Assembly (NCBI GenBank): GCA_051747745.1
Contig: JBNJGL010000002.1
Coordinates: 1 to 64,000, forward strand
Length of the DNA stretch: 64,000 nucleotides
Direction: 5' to 3'
From: QPJE01 sp051747745
GTDB lineage: Bacteria > Bacillota > Halanaerobiia > Halanaerobiales > Halanaerobiaceae
Positions within the stretch are counted from its first letter, which is position 1; each line of letters opens with the position of its first letter. Made by a program: the position numbers and the translations under genes. The notes under the pieces were generated by a model. The model saw nothing but the letters and a program-made list of their open reading frames with translations, was not told the DNA's origin and did no database searches. Below, piece by piece: positions 8,664 through 18,278 of the stretch.

Positions 8664-9695
8664 TTGAAAAAAAAGATTATTTCTGTTTTTCTGCTGATTT
8701 TTCAGCTATATATAAATTATAACAACTGGATAGTTAAAAATAATATCTGGAACAGCCTGGAAAATAAAGCGGCAACATTATTTTCTGTATTTATAATATT
8801 ACTGTTTTTATTGATAATATTTAAATCAGATATATTTTCTTTTCTTACAGATAATGATATTTTTCATAAAACCTGGAAGGAATTCAAAAAAAGTCTGGGG
8901 GGGAAAATAGCTGCTGTTATTTTATTGATGATATTTTATGCTGCATTTATGGCTCCCTTTATTGCACCATATTCTCCTCTGGAAATAGATTACAGCAATA
9001 TGAATTATTCTCCACCATCAGCTGAACACTGGTTTGGAACCGATGATTTTGGCAGAGATATTTTTTCTCGTGTACTTTATGGGACAAGAATAGCACTGGG
9101 GATCGGCTTTTCCGCTGTTTTTCTAAATGCGCTGCTGGGAGTATCGCTGGGTCTTTTTGCCGGTTATTATGGTGGGAAAACAGATATGATTATAATGAGG
9201 CTGGTAGAGATATGGAATTCCATTCCTTTTATACTTTTGGCTCTTGCTATTATTTCTGCACTTGGCAGGGGAATGTTTAATTTAATTATCGCAGTTGGAG
9301 TAACAGGACTGATAAATTTTTCTCGCCTGACAAGATCAATTGTGCTGCAGATAAAAGAAAAGGAATATGTTGCTGCTGCAAAAGCACTGGGCGGTTCGGA
9401 TTTGAGAATACTTTATAAACACATACTGCCTAACTCTATTTCATCACTTATAGTACTTGGTACTCTCAGAATAGGTGTTTCCATTCTTGTAGTAGCAGGA
9501 CTCAGCTTTTTAGGTCTGGGGATACAGCCGCCAACTGCAAGCTGGGGAACAATGCTAAATAGAGGACAGGAATATTTAGTACCGGCCCCATGGATGTCTA
9601 TTTTTCCGGGCCTGGCAATAATTATTACGGTTTTAAGTTTTAATTTATTAGGAGATGCACTTCGAGATGCACTTGATCCAAGACAGCTTGATTAA
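8664..9695 (+). CDS. DppC/OppC-type ABC permease with extra N-terminal membrane segments
   Basis: A 343-residue permease, longer than the usual 280-300. The first 65 residues add about two hydrophobic segments before the normal start (KKSLGGKIAAVILLMIF). The core has SPPSAEHWFGTDDFGRD near residue 115, the EAA loop AAAKALGGSD..KHILPNS and the C-terminal LGDALRDALDPR. It starts at TTG behind AGGTGTAGG. No dppD or dppF ATPase follows: the next genes are azlCD. The ATPases must be encoded elsewhere. Confidence 0.85.
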   Translation: MKKKIISVFLLIFQLYINYNNWIVKNNIWNSLENKAATLFSVFIILLFLLIIFKSDIFSFLTDNDIFHKTWKEFKKSLGGKIAAVILLMIFYAAFMAPFIAPYSPLEIDYSNMNYSPPSAEHWFGTDDFGRDIFSRVLYGTRIALGIGFSAVFLNALLGVSLGLFAGYYGGKTDMIIMRLVEIWNSIPFILLALAIISALGRGMFNLIIAVGVTGLINFSRLTRSIVLQIKEKEYVAAAKALGGSDLRILYKHILPNSISSLIVLGTLRIGVSILVVAGLSFLGLGIQPPTASWGTMLNRGQEYLVPAPWMSIFPGLAIIITVLSFNLLGDALRDALDPRQLD

Positions 9696-9712
9696 ATTAT
9701 GAAAAGGATGAT

Positions 9713-10417
9713 ATGTTGATGTTTTTTAATAGAGAAGATAGTAGAATTGAGGATTTTAAATTTGGTGCTAAAAATGCTTTTCCTATAATTTTAGGATATC
9801 TGCCAATTGGTACAGCATATGGAATGCTTGCAGTAAATCGCGGTATAAAACCGATTTCTGCAGTAATGATGTCTGTTTTTGTTTTTGCAGGATCATCTCA
9901 GCTTGTTGCTCTTGAAATGATAGCCGCAGAAGCTGCTATTTCTGCAGTGATTGTAATGACTTTTTTGGTTAACCTGCGTCATGTCCTTCTTTCGGCTTCG
10001 CTGAGCCTTCATTTAAAAAATCTGCCGTCTTTTTGGTATCCTATCCTGGGTTTTTTTATAACTGATGAAGCATTTGCAGTTGCCATAGCAAAATTCGACA
10101 GAGTAGAAGATAATAAGTTTTATTATTTAGGTCTGGGTATATTTTCTTACCTTGGCTGGGTTTTAAGTTCAGCAGTTGGTGCTTTTCTCAGTGGATATAT
10201 AAATATAGAGTCTGCAGGAGCACTGGATTTTGTGCTTCCAGCTATGTTTGTGGTTTTACTTATAATACAGTTATCAGGCAGAAAAGATCTTTTTGTTGCC
10301 TTTACTGCGGCAGTTCTTTCGCTGTTTTTTGCCGTAGTTATCGGAGGTAGCTGGAATATTATCATAGCTACCGGTCTTGCAGCTCTGCTGGGGGTGTATA
10401 TGGATGGAGACGAATGA
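9713..10417 (+). CDS. azlC: AzlC family branched-chain amino acid exporter, large subunit
   Basis: A 234-residue membrane protein of the AzlC family. Typical segments are GAKNAFPIILGYLPIGTAYG (seen as FPIILGYLPIG near residue 22), the FAGSSQLVALEM motif and the NLRHVLLSASL motif near residue 84. With AzlD it exports branched-chain amino acids or their analogues. ATG codons at 9713 and 9719 both sit behind AAAAGGATG and either may be used. It overlaps azlD. Confidence 0.88.
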   Translation: MLMFFNREDSRIEDFKFGAKNAFPIILGYLPIGTAYGMLAVNRGIKPISAVMMSVFVFAGSSQLVALEMIAAEAAISAVIVMTFLVNLRHVLLSASLSLHLKNLPSFWYPILGFFITDEAFAVAIAKFDRVEDNKFYYLGLGIFSYLGWVLSSAVGAFLSGYINIESAGALDFVLPAMFVVLLIIQLSGRKDLFVAFTAAVLSLFFAVVIGGSWNIIIATGLAALLGVYMDGDE

Positions 10418-10727
10418 ATATATTATCTTAATAGCAGGTATGGTTTTTGTTACATATTTACCGCGATTTTTACCTCTAACCCTTCTCAGCCAGAGAAATC
10501 TTCCTTCTGGAATTGTGCGCTGGCTCGGCTATATACCTGTGGCTGTACTGTCAGCACTTCTGGCACCCGGCATTTTACTTAAAAATGGAGAATTGTTTTT
10601 ATCGCTAGAAAATATTTCTCTGCTTGCACTTTTTCCGACCATACTTATTGCAGTAAAAACGAAAAATATTTTTCTTACAGTTATAGGTGGATTTTTTTCT
10701 TATCTTATTTTGCAGATTCTCTTGTAA
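10404..10727 (+). CDS. azlD: AzlD family branched-chain amino acid exporter, small subunit
   Basis: About 107 residues with four membrane segments and the family TYLPRFLPL motif near residue 17. I use the ATG at 10404, 14 bases inside azlC and behind GGGGGTG; the upstream extension of the frame is only an out-of-frame reading of azlC. The stop codon lies within the terminator stem. Confidence 0.85.
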   Translation: METNEYIILIAGMVFVTYLPRFLPLTLLSQRNLPSGIVRWLGYIPVAVLSALLAPGILLKNGELFLSLENISLLALFPTILIAVKTKNIFLTVIGGFFSYLILQILL

Positions 10728-10763
10728 TGCAAATTCACGTTGAATTACAAAAGTTTTCTTTTT
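10722..10763 (+). terminator. Terminator after azlCD
   Basis: An 11-bp stem with one mismatch (10722-10732 with 10740-10750), loop of seven, then AAGTTTTCTTTTT. The left arm includes the azlD stop codon. Confidence 0.65.
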
Positions 10764-10876
10764 AAGAAATAATATTTTTGTGGGAGAACCATAATATAGT
10801 TTTTGTTGATAGTCAGTATACAGTTTTATGATATTTAGATATTTAAAAAGAATTATTAAATGAGGAGTGAAAAAGA

Positions 10877-11914
10877 ATGGAATTAAAAGTTGATCTTTTT
10901 AGTGACACAGGCACAAGACCTTCAGATGAAATGAGAAAATTTATGGCTGAGGCTGAAGTAGGAGACGAGCAGTTAGGAGAAGACCCGAGTGTTAACCGCC
11001 TCTGTAGGATGGCAGCAGAAATGCTGGATAAAGATGATGCAGTTTATCTTCCATCGGGATTGATGGCAAATCAGATCTCTTACGCAGTACACTGTCAAAA
11101 AGGTGATGAAATTGTGATGCACAGAACTGCTCACCCTATTCACTTTGAAAGTGGTGCCACTGCAGTGATTGCTGGTGCATCTATAAAAATGCTGGATGGA
11201 GAAGGTGGAATATTTACTGCAGAAGATTTTGAAAATGCTATTCGAGATAGAGATTATCACAGCCCTCAGACCAGTGTAGTATCAATAGAGCAGACAACTA
11301 ATCTAGGTGGGGGAAGAGTGTGGCCTTTAAAGAGAATTAAGGAAATTGCTGAAATTGCAGAAAAAAATAATATAAAAATGCATATGGATGGAGCTCGGAT
11401 GCTTAATGCAGCAGTAGCTGCAGGAGTTGAACCAGCTGATTATGGTCAGTATTTCGATTCACTGTGGATCGATCTGAGCAAAGGACTGGGGGCACCGGTA
11501 GGTTCAGTGCTTGCTGGATCAGCAGAATTTATTGAAAAGGCAAGATTCTGGAAACAGCGTCTGGGTGGAGCAATGAGGCAGGCAGGGATTATAGCAGCAG
11601 GTGGCATTTATGCTCTGGAAAATAATGTAGAAAGGCTGGCAGAGGATCACGAACATGCCAGAATGCTTGCGGAAACCATCGATGCACAGCCTGGTCTGAA
11701 AATTGATCTGAAAGGTGTAGATACAAACATTGTATTATTTTCTGTGGCAGATGGTAGAGCAGATGAATTTGCTGATAATCTTTTAGAAGAAGGTGTCCGA
11801 GTCAGCAGGCTGGAAGGGATGTTGAGAGCAGTCACTCATCTGGATGTAGACAGAGATCAGATTAGATATTCAGTTAAAACGATAGAAAAAACCGCCTCAA
11901 AAATGTTTCTTTAA
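10877..11914 (+). CDS. ltaE: Low-specificity L-threonine aldolase
   Basis: A 345-residue PLP enzyme that splits threonine or allo-threonine into glycine and acetaldehyde. Typical motifs are DLFSDTGTRPS at the N-terminus, VGDEQLGEDPSVNRL, the HMDGARMLNAAV motif near residue 171 and the PLP lysine in DLSKGLGAPVGSVL near residue 201. Length and layout match the family. ATG follows a GAGGAGTG site. It stands alone, with spacers of 149 and 153 bases on each side. Confidence 0.93.
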   Translation: MELKVDLFSDTGTRPSDEMRKFMAEAEVGDEQLGEDPSVNRLCRMAAEMLDKDDAVYLPSGLMANQISYAVHCQKGDEIVMHRTAHPIHFESGATAVIAGASIKMLDGEGGIFTAEDFENAIRDRDYHSPQTSVVSIEQTTNLGGGRVWPLKRIKEIAEIAEKNNIKMHMDGARMLNAAVAAGVEPADYGQYFDSLWIDLSKGLGAPVGSVLAGSAEFIEKARFWKQRLGGAMRQAGIIAAGGIYALENNVERLAEDHEHARMLAETIDAQPGLKIDLKGVDTNIVLFSVADGRADEFADNLLEEGVRVSRLEGMLRAVTHLDVDRDQIRYSVKTIEKTASKMFL

Positions 11915-11940
11915 TATTCAAACAATAATATAAAGAAGGC

Positions 11941-11968
11941 AGGATTTATGACTTTTATCAAGAATATA
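11941..11968 (+). promoter_or_regulatory. Sigma-H-type promoter
   Basis: AGGATTT (preceded by GC) at 11941-11947, 14 bases, then GAATATA at 11962-11968. This is the B. subtilis sigma-H pattern (AGGAWWT, 14 bases, GAAT), with the -35 and spacing of spoVG. It would drive the binding-protein gene at 12068. Three similar sites occur in this window. Confidence 0.65.
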
Positions 11969-11982
11969 TTATAGTATAGTAC

Positions 11983-12013
11983 CCTAATTATGTACACTAT
12001 TAGGAGTTTTTTT
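11983..12013 (+). terminator. Hairpin with T-run in the leader of the second peptide-type importer
   Basis: CCTAAT (11983-11988) pairs with ATTAGG (11999-12004), followed by AGTTTTTTT. It could end ltaE transcripts. Because it lies after the sigma-H-type promoter, it could also attenuate the downstream gene. Confidence 0.5.
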
Positions 12014-12067
12014 GAGAAGAGTGTACTTAATTGTAGGCGTATTTGAAACAAAATAAGAGGAGGGATA

Positions 12068-13639
12068 ATGTTGAGAAGATTTTTGACAGTTTTGTTAGTT
12101 ATGACATTGGTTCTGGGGGCCGCTGGTTCGGTATTGGCTCAAAACGAAGATCCTGAGTATGGTGGTACACTTATCTATGCACAGGGAGCAGATGCAGATG
12201 CACTGGATCCACATATGACAACTCTCGGTAACTCTGCAGATGTAATAGTCAATGTGTTTGATGGACTGGTTCGCTTCAAATCTGGTACTACAGAAATTGA
12301 ACCTGCTCTTGCCACAGACTGGGAAGTATCTGATGATGGTTTAGAGTATGTTTTTCATCTGCGTGAGGGAGTAGAATTTCACGATGGTACTCCATTTAAT
12401 GCAGAAGCTGTAGTATTTGATATTGAAAGACAGCTTGATCCAGAACATCCATATTATCTGGAAGGTGCCTATCCATATGCTGGATTTTCACTTGGAATGA
12501 TTGAGAAAGTAGAAGAGGTAGATGAATATACTGTTAAATTCACTCTGGAAGATCCATATGCTCCATTTCTAAAAAATCTGGCTATGTTTGCTACTATGAT
12601 AGCAAGCCCGGAGGCAGTAAAAGAATATGGTGAAGATATATTTAAGCATCCTGTAGGAACAGGACCATTTGAGTTTGTTGAATGGGTTAGAGATGACCAT
12701 ATTACTTTGAAAGCAAATGAAGACTATTGGGATGGACGTCCTTATCTGGATGAGCTGATATTTACTGTAATCCCAAACAACCAGACACGTTTACTGGAAC
12801 TTGAAGAAGGAAACATCCATGTTATGGAAGGATTGAATCCTACCGATGTTGAAAGAGTAGTAGAAAGTGATAACCTGGATCTGCTGGAAGCTCCAGGACT
12901 TAATATTGGTTATATAGCTCTTCATAATGAAAAAGAACCATTTGATAACAAGATGGTCAGAAAAGCAATGAATTATGCAATAAATAAAGAAGAAATTGCA
13001 AAATATCTGATGGGTGGTCAGGCAACACCTGCAAAAGGACCTCTGTCTCCAACAATCTGGTCTTATGATGACACTCTGGAAGGATATCCTTATAATCCCG
13101 AAAAAGCTAAGAGTCTGCTGAAAGGAGCAGGTTATGGTGATGGATTTGAATTTACTCTCCGCACCTATTCTGCACCAAGAGCCTATAATCCAGTTGGTTC
13201 AAGACTGGCAACAGCTGTACAGCAGTATCTAAGTGAAGTAGGAATTAAGGCAAATATAGAACAGCTTGAATGGGGTACCTATATAGAAGAAGGTAAAGCT
13301 GGTAAACACACAGCTGCATTTTTCGGATGGATCGCTGATAATGGTGACCCGGATAACTTCTTAAATGTATTCTTTAACTCTGCAAATCAGGGTTCAACAA
13401 ACCGTGCTTTCTATACCAATCCAAAAGTAGACGATTTATTAGAACAGGCACAGCAGATTACTGATGAAGATAAAAGAGAAAGAATATATAAACAGGTACA
13501 GGGAATTATTGTTGATGATGCTCCATTTGTCTTTCTAAATCATATGAAAATGCAGATTCCTGTAAGAAGTAATGTAGAAAATTATGTATTATATCCAACT
13601 AACAACAAATATTTCCATAAAGTATGGCTGGATCAGTAA
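12068..13639 (+). CDS. Peptide-type (SBP family 5) ABC substrate-binding protein
   Basis: A 523-residue family 5 binding protein with a signal peptide to about residue 24 (..GSVLA) and no lipobox cysteine. It has DALDPHMTTLGNSADVI, the FHLREGVEFHDGTPF motif near residue 95, PVGTGPFEFVEW near residue 195 and the YNPEKAKSLLKGAG motif near residue 345. It is clearly distinct from the 6-kb paralogue. A strong hairpin follows, then its two permeases. It is preceded by a sigma-H-type promoter, so expression may rise at the end of growth. The ligand is unknown. Confidence 0.88.
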   Translation: MLRRFLTVLLVMTLVLGAAGSVLAQNEDPEYGGTLIYAQGADADALDPHMTTLGNSADVIVNVFDGLVRFKSGTTEIEPALATDWEVSDDGLEYVFHLREGVEFHDGTPFNAEAVVFDIERQLDPEHPYYLEGAYPYAGFSLGMIEKVEEVDEYTVKFTLEDPYAPFLKNLAMFATMIASPEAVKEYGEDIFKHPVGTGPFEFVEWVRDDHITLKANEDYWDGRPYLDELIFTVIPNNQTRLLELEEGNIHVMEGLNPTDVERVVESDNLDLLEAPGLNIGYIALHNEKEPFDNKMVRKAMNYAINKEEIAKYLMGGQATPAKGPLSPTIWSYDDTLEGYPYNPEKAKSLLKGAGYGDGFEFTLRTYSAPRAYNPVGSRLATAVQQYLSEVGIKANIEQLEWGTYIEEGKAGKHTAAFFGWIADNGDPDNFLNVFFNSANQGSTNRAFYTNPKVDDLLEQAQQITDEDKRERIYKQVQGIIVDDAPFVFLNHMKMQIPVRSNVENYVLYPTNNKYFHKVWLDQ

Positions 13640-13653
13640 TATAAACAGTAATC

Positions 13654-13685
13654 AGGGGGTGGTATATCACCGCCCCCTTAAAATG
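13654..13685 (+). terminator. Intercistronic hairpin between binding protein and permeases
   Basis: AGGGGGTGGT (13654-13663) pairs completely, with one G-T pair, with ACCGCCCCCT (13669-13678) around loop ATATC. It is followed by TAAAATGTTTT. The T-run is weak, so it may stabilise the upstream mRNA rather than stop all transcription. Confidence 0.7.
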
Positions 13686-13702
13686 TTTTGAGGTGAATAA
13701 AT

Positions 13703-14707
13703 ATGCTAAATTATATTCTTAGAAGACTACTATTTTTAATTCCATTATTACTGGCAATTTCAATTGTAGTTTTTTTTATGATTCATTTAATACCAGGTGA
13801 TCCTGTACAGATTATGCTTGGGGATAAAGGAACAGCAGAAGATGCTGCCAGATTACGAGCAGAACTTGGACTGGATAAACCTCTACATGTACAGTATTTT
13901 AAATTTTTATCAAATCTGCTTAGAGGAGATTTGGGAAGATCTATTCGGAACAGAAATCCGGTTATTAATGAAATCGGGACTTCTTTTCCAGCAACAATTG
14001 AATTAACGACATTGAGTATGATTATTGCCAGCGTTATTGGTGTTCTAGCCGGAATTATATCTGCTATAAAACAGTATTCCTTAATAGATAATGCAACTAT
14101 GGTAGCTGCCCTGCTTGGTATTTCTATGCCTGTATTCTGGGTAGGTATGATGCTGATGTTGATTTTTGCTTCTGAACTCGGCTGGCTGCCGATTTCAGGA
14201 CGAATATCCAGAATGGCAGATCTTAACGTAATAACTAATTTTTACGTTATAGACAGTATAATTACACAGAACTGGGCTGCTTTGAGAAGTACTATATCAC
14301 ATCTTATTCTGCCGGCACTTACACTTGCAACAATACCGGTGGCTATGATTGCGCGTATGACAAGATCCACCACACTTGAAGTTTTAAATCAGGATTATAT
14401 TAGAACTGCCCGTGCAAAAGGTTTACCCGAAAAAGTTGTTATACTTAAACATGTTCTAAAAAATTCACTTATTCCTGTAGTAACAATTATTGGCCTTCAA
14501 TTTGGAAGTTTTCTTGGTGGAGCAGTTTTAACAGAAACTGTTTTTGCCAGAGCAGGAGTTGGTCGTTTGTTAATTAATGGTATATTAGGGCGCGATTTTC
14601 CCGTTATACAGGGAGCAGTGCTTTTTATTGCTACATTTTTTGTATTTATTAATCTAGTAGTGGATATATTATACTCCTATCTGGATCCACGCATACATTA
14701 TTCTTAA
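13703..14707 (+). CDS. DppB/OppB-type ABC permease
   Basis: A 334-residue permease opening MLNYILRRLLFLIPLLLAIS. It has the HLIPGDPVQIMLG motif near residue 31 and the EAA loop TARAKGLPE..KHVLKNSLIPV near residue 237, and ends YSYLDPRIHYS. ATG follows GAGGTG. It forms a pair with the next permease; no ATPase of the Dpp type follows. Confidence 0.9.
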   Translation: MLNYILRRLLFLIPLLLAISIVVFFMIHLIPGDPVQIMLGDKGTAEDAARLRAELGLDKPLHVQYFKFLSNLLRGDLGRSIRNRNPVINEIGTSFPATIELTTLSMIIASVIGVLAGIISAIKQYSLIDNATMVAALLGISMPVFWVGMMLMLIFASELGWLPISGRISRMADLNVITNFYVIDSIITQNWAALRSTISHLILPALTLATIPVAMIARMTRSTTLEVLNQDYIRTARAKGLPEKVVILKHVLKNSLIPVVTIIGLQFGSFLGGAVLTETVFARAGVGRLLINGILGRDFPVIQGAVLFIATFFVFINLVVDILYSYLDPRIHYS

Positions 14708-14723
14708 AATGGAGGTGTAACAT

Positions 14724-15608
14724 TTGGATAATTTAGAAAAAGATCCGAAAAAAAATAAAGTAAAAAGTGAAAGTTTGTGGAGTATTTCTTTTAAAAGACT
14801 CCGTAAAAATAAAACTGCAATAGCAGGAATAATTATAATCTTGATTTTTGCACTGATTGCTATTTTAGCTCCCTATATTGCACCATATGATCCATTTAAT
14901 CAGAATTTTATTAAATCATTTAGAGCACCTTCATCTGAACATTTTTTAGGAACAGATGAATTTGGCAGGGATATTTTCAGCCGCATTATCTATGGGGCCA
15001 GAATATCACTTCAGATTGGATTTATTGCTGTGTTTATATCTTTAATTGTGGGAGTTTCCTTAGGTCTTATTGCAGGTTATTATGGTGGCTGGATTGATAT
15101 GGGAATTATGAGAGTTATGGATTTGATGCTGTCATTTCCATATATTCTGCTGGCTCTGGTGATAATGTCTATTCTGGGGCCAGGTATATATAATGCCATG
15201 ATCGCTATTGGGATTGTATATGTACCCCAGTATGCCAGAATAGTTCGCAGTTCAGTTCTTTCTGTAAAGAAGAAAGAATATGTAATGGCGGCAAGGGCAT
15301 TAGGCGCAAATGATACGAGAATTATATTAAAACATGTACTTTTAAATTCAATGGCTCCAATTATTATTCAGACTACACTGAGCATAGGTCGTGCAATAAT
15401 TAATGCAGCAGGTTTAAGCTTTCTCGGTCTGGGTGCACAGCCGCCAACACCAGAATGGGGAGCCATGCTGAGTAATGGCCAGGACTTTTTACGTAATGCA
15501 CCCTGGATAGCGACTTTTCCTGGTGTAGCGATTGCCCTGCTTGTACTTGGCTTCAATCTGGTTGGGGATGGATTAAGAGATGCATTTGATCCCCGACTGC
15601 ACAAATAA
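14724..15608 (+). CDS. DppC/OppC-type ABC permease
   Basis: A 294-residue permease of normal length. It has FRAPSSEHFLGTDEFGRD near residue 67, the EAA loop AARALGAND..KHVLLNSMAP near residue 190 and GDGLRDAFDPRLHK at the C-terminus. It starts at TTG behind GGAGGTG, 16 bases after its partner. The next gene is a BMP-type binding protein only 21 bases away, so the peptide-type and nucleoside-type importers may be on one transcript. Confidence 0.9.
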   Translation: MDNLEKDPKKNKVKSESLWSISFKRLRKNKTAIAGIIIILIFALIAILAPYIAPYDPFNQNFIKSFRAPSSEHFLGTDEFGRDIFSRIIYGARISLQIGFIAVFISLIVGVSLGLIAGYYGGWIDMGIMRVMDLMLSFPYILLALVIMSILGPGIYNAMIAIGIVYVPQYARIVRSSVLSVKKKEYVMAARALGANDTRIILKHVLLNSMAPIIIQTTLSIGRAIINAAGLSFLGLGAQPPTPEWGAMLSNGQDFLRNAPWIATFPGVAIALLVLGFNLVGDGLRDAFDPRLHK

Positions 15609-15629
15609 AATTTAGGAGGGTTTAGTTCC

Positions 15630-16634
15630 ATGAAAAAAAGATTTATTTTACTTTTAACTGCCGGTTTAGTTTTACTGCTGGCCTTTTCTGCAGCAGCAGC
15701 TCCTCAAAGAGTGGCTTATATTATCAATGGTGGACTTGGTGACCAGTCTTTTTATGATTCAGGACAGAGAGGTATTGATAGAATTGAAGAAGAATATGGA
15801 ATCAAGACCACTACAATAGAATGTAATTTTGATACCGCTAAATATCAGCAGTCACTGCAGTCTGCAGTACAGTGGAATGCAGATGTAATTTTTATCATTT
15901 CTTACGGATTCGAAGATCTGCTGAAACAGTATGCAGACAGATATCCAGACAAGATTTTTGTTAATATTGATACTGTCGTGAAAAATGATAAAAATACGAT
16001 TACAAGTGTTGATTTTATTGAAGAGGAAGGTGCATTTATGGCAGGTGTTACTGCTGGAATTGTAACAAAAGATACTTCATTAGAAGGAGTAAATAAAGAA
16101 AAAATAATTGGAGCTGTAGGTGGAGATGAAGATCCAGTTGTAAATTCATTCATTTATGGTTATGAGCAGGGAGCGCACTATATTGATGAGGAAATAGAAG
16201 TTAAAACAGTATATGCAGGTACCTGGACAGATCCAGTTAAAGGTAAGCAGGCTGCCAATCAACTTTATTCTCAGGGTGCAGATATTGTCTTTCAAATAGC
16301 TTCTTTAACAGGTAGTGGAGTGCTGGAAGCAGCAGCTGAAAGTGGGAAATATGCTATAGGTGTAGATTCAAATCAAAATGGTATTCAGCCTGGCCATGTA
16401 GTTACATCTGATTTAAAAAATGTCGGAGATGCAATTTACTCTGTCTTTGAAACGATTGTTAATGATGAGTTTAAACAGGGTGTTGTTCTGGAGTATGGCT
16501 TAAAAGAAGGTGGAGTAGGTCTGGCAATTGATGAATATACTGAGGAAATTCTATCTGCAGAACAGATAGAAGAGATAAAATCTATTAATGAAAAAGTTTC
16601 TTCAGGTGATATTGTTATTAAGAGATATCAGTAA
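15630..16634 (+). CDS. BMP/PnrA-type nucleoside ABC binding protein
   Basis: A 334-residue protein of the BMP family (Med/PnrA/TmpC), which binds purine and other nucleosides for ABC import. It has a signal peptide to about residue 23 with no lipobox cysteine, although Gram-positive BMP proteins are usually lipoproteins. Family motifs are GGLGDQSFYDSG near residue 33, NADVIFIISYG and FVNIDTVV. An ATPase and two permeases follow. A terminator separates it from them. Confidence 0.88.
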   Translation: MKKRFILLLTAGLVLLLAFSAAAAPQRVAYIINGGLGDQSFYDSGQRGIDRIEEEYGIKTTTIECNFDTAKYQQSLQSAVQWNADVIFIISYGFEDLLKQYADRYPDKIFVNIDTVVKNDKNTITSVDFIEEEGAFMAGVTAGIVTKDTSLEGVNKEKIIGAVGGDEDPVVNSFIYGYEQGAHYIDEEIEVKTVYAGTWTDPVKGKQAANQLYSQGADIVFQIASLTGSGVLEAAAESGKYAIGVDSNQNGIQPGHVVTSDLKNVGDAIYSVFETIVNDEFKQGVVLEYGLKEGGVGLAIDEYTEEILSAEQIEEIKSINEKVSSGDIVIKRYQ

Positions 16635-16686
16635 AAATATTGTCTAACTTTAAATTAAGAGTTATCTGATTTTAAAGAAAAAACTC

Positions 16687-16715
16687 AGGAGAGGGGAAAT
16701 CCCTCTCCTCTTTTG
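16687..16715 (+). terminator. Intrinsic terminator after the BMP gene
   Basis: A perfect 9-bp stem AGGAGAGGG / CCCTCTCCT (16687-16695 with 16701-16709), loop GAAAT, then CTTTTGT. It is the third binding-protein gene in the window followed by a hairpin before the membrane genes. Confidence 0.85.
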
Positions 16716-16742
16716 TAAATTTTACGGAAAGAGGTGTCATTG

Positions 16743-18278
16743 TTGGTAGATCCAGTCATTTCCATAAAATCTCTTGTAAAAATATATCCACCAGCAACAC
16801 TGGCTGTTGATAAAGTTGATTTAGATATTAATTCTGGCCAAATTCATGCAGTTATAGGGGAAAATGGTGCCGGCAAATCAACTTTAATGAAAGTAATATA
16901 TGGACTAACTCCAAAGACTGATGGACAAATACATATAAATAATAAAAAAGTTAATTTCAGTACTCCTCAGGAAGCGGTAAAAGCTGGGATAGGAATGGTT
17001 CATCAGGAATTTATGTTAATTCCCAGTTATACTGTTTATGAGAATGTGATACTGGGAACCGAGCCGGTGAGCAGATTTAATATACTTAAAACAGAGCAGT
17101 CCAGAAAAAGAGTAAAAAAGCTTATTGATGAATATAATTTGAATCTTCAGCTTGATTCAACTATAAATGAAATATCTGTTGCAGCTCAGCAGAAAGTAGA
17201 AATACTGAAACTTCTGTATAGAGATGTTGATGTTTTGATTTTGGATGAACCGACAGCTGTATTGACTCCACAGGAGATAGAGGATTTATTTATTCGTCTT
17301 AAAAAGCTGAGAGATGAAGGGAGAACAATTATTTTTATCAGTCATAAGCTTGATGAGGTACTTGATTTATCTGATATAATAACGGTAATGAGAAAGGGTA
17401 AAAAGATAACCACTTTAGAAAATAAAGATTTGACAAAAGCAAATTTAGCCAGAGCTATGGTCGGTCGGGATGTTGTATTCACAGTTGAAAAGGAAAAAGC
17501 ATCACCTAAAGAGGTGGTTTTTTCTGTTTCTAATTTAAATTATAAAAATGAACAGGGAATTAAATTACTGGACAATATAAACCTGGAGGTTAGAGCAGGA
17601 GAAATAGTTGGAGTTGCTGGAATAGAGGGAAATGGACAGTACGAACTTGTAAGATCAATCAGCGGACTTTTGACTCCCGATAGTGGTGAAATAAATATTA
17701 ATGGGAAAAGAATTGATAAATTGAATATTCTGGATAGAAGAAAAGAAATGGCCTATGTACCACAGGACAGAAAGAATACTGGCAGTGCACAGGAACTCAG
17801 CCTGATAGATAACAGTATTATGACACATCACAGAATAAATGAAGATTTAAGTGGTTCAAAAGAATATATCTTATCGCGCAGTGGTGCTGTAGAATTAACA
17901 GATAAACTTATAGAAAAATTTGAGGTTATTTCTGGAAGTAGAAATCAACCTATCAAATCACTATCTGGTGGTAATCAGCAGCGGCTCATTGTGGGCCGGG
18001 AATTTATGCTGTCAGATAATTTTATTTTACTGGATAATCCCACAAGAGGTCTGGATGTTGGTTCTATAGAATTTATTCAGCTGGAGATTATAAAAAAGCG
18101 TGATCAGGGTGCAGCAGTATTGCTGATTTCAGCTGATTTAGATGAACTATTCAGTCTGTCTGACCGTATTGTGGTAATTCACAGTGGAAAAATCACTGCT
18201 GACAGAGATCCAGGAAAATCAAATAAAGAAGAAATTGGTGCATATATGCTCGGTGCAGAAGCTGGTGATAATAGATGA
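16743..18278 (+). CDS. Nucleoside ABC importer ATPase with two ABC domains (YufO-like)
   Basis: About 511 residues with two fused ABC domains, as in YufO/NupO and sugar RbsA-type ATPases. The first domain has GENGAGKSTL near residue 37 and LILDEPTAVLTPQE. The second has a degenerate Walker A (GIEGNGQYEL near residue 300), SLSGGNQQRLIVGRE and ILLDNPTRGLDVGS, typical of this family. I start it at the TTG at 16743, six bases after GAGGTG; the GTG at 16734 lies in that site. The stop overlaps the next start (ATGA). Confidence 0.88.
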   Translation: MVDPVISIKSLVKIYPPATLAVDKVDLDINSGQIHAVIGENGAGKSTLMKVIYGLTPKTDGQIHINNKKVNFSTPQEAVKAGIGMVHQEFMLIPSYTVYENVILGTEPVSRFNILKTEQSRKRVKKLIDEYNLNLQLDSTINEISVAAQQKVEILKLLYRDVDVLILDEPTAVLTPQEIEDLFIRLKKLRDEGRTIIFISHKLDEVLDLSDIITVMRKGKKITTLENKDLTKANLARAMVGRDVVFTVEKEKASPKEVVFSVSNLNYKNEQGIKLLDNINLEVRAGEIVGVAGIEGNGQYELVRSISGLLTPDSGEININGKRIDKLNILDRRKEMAYVPQDRKNTGSAQELSLIDNSIMTHHRINEDLSGSKEYILSRSGAVELTDKLIEKFEVISGSRNQPIKSLSGGNQQRLIVGREFMLSDNFILLDNPTRGLDVGSIEFIQLEIIKKRDQGAAVLLISADLDELFSLSDRIVVIHSGKITADRDPGKSNKEEIGAYMLGAEAGDNR

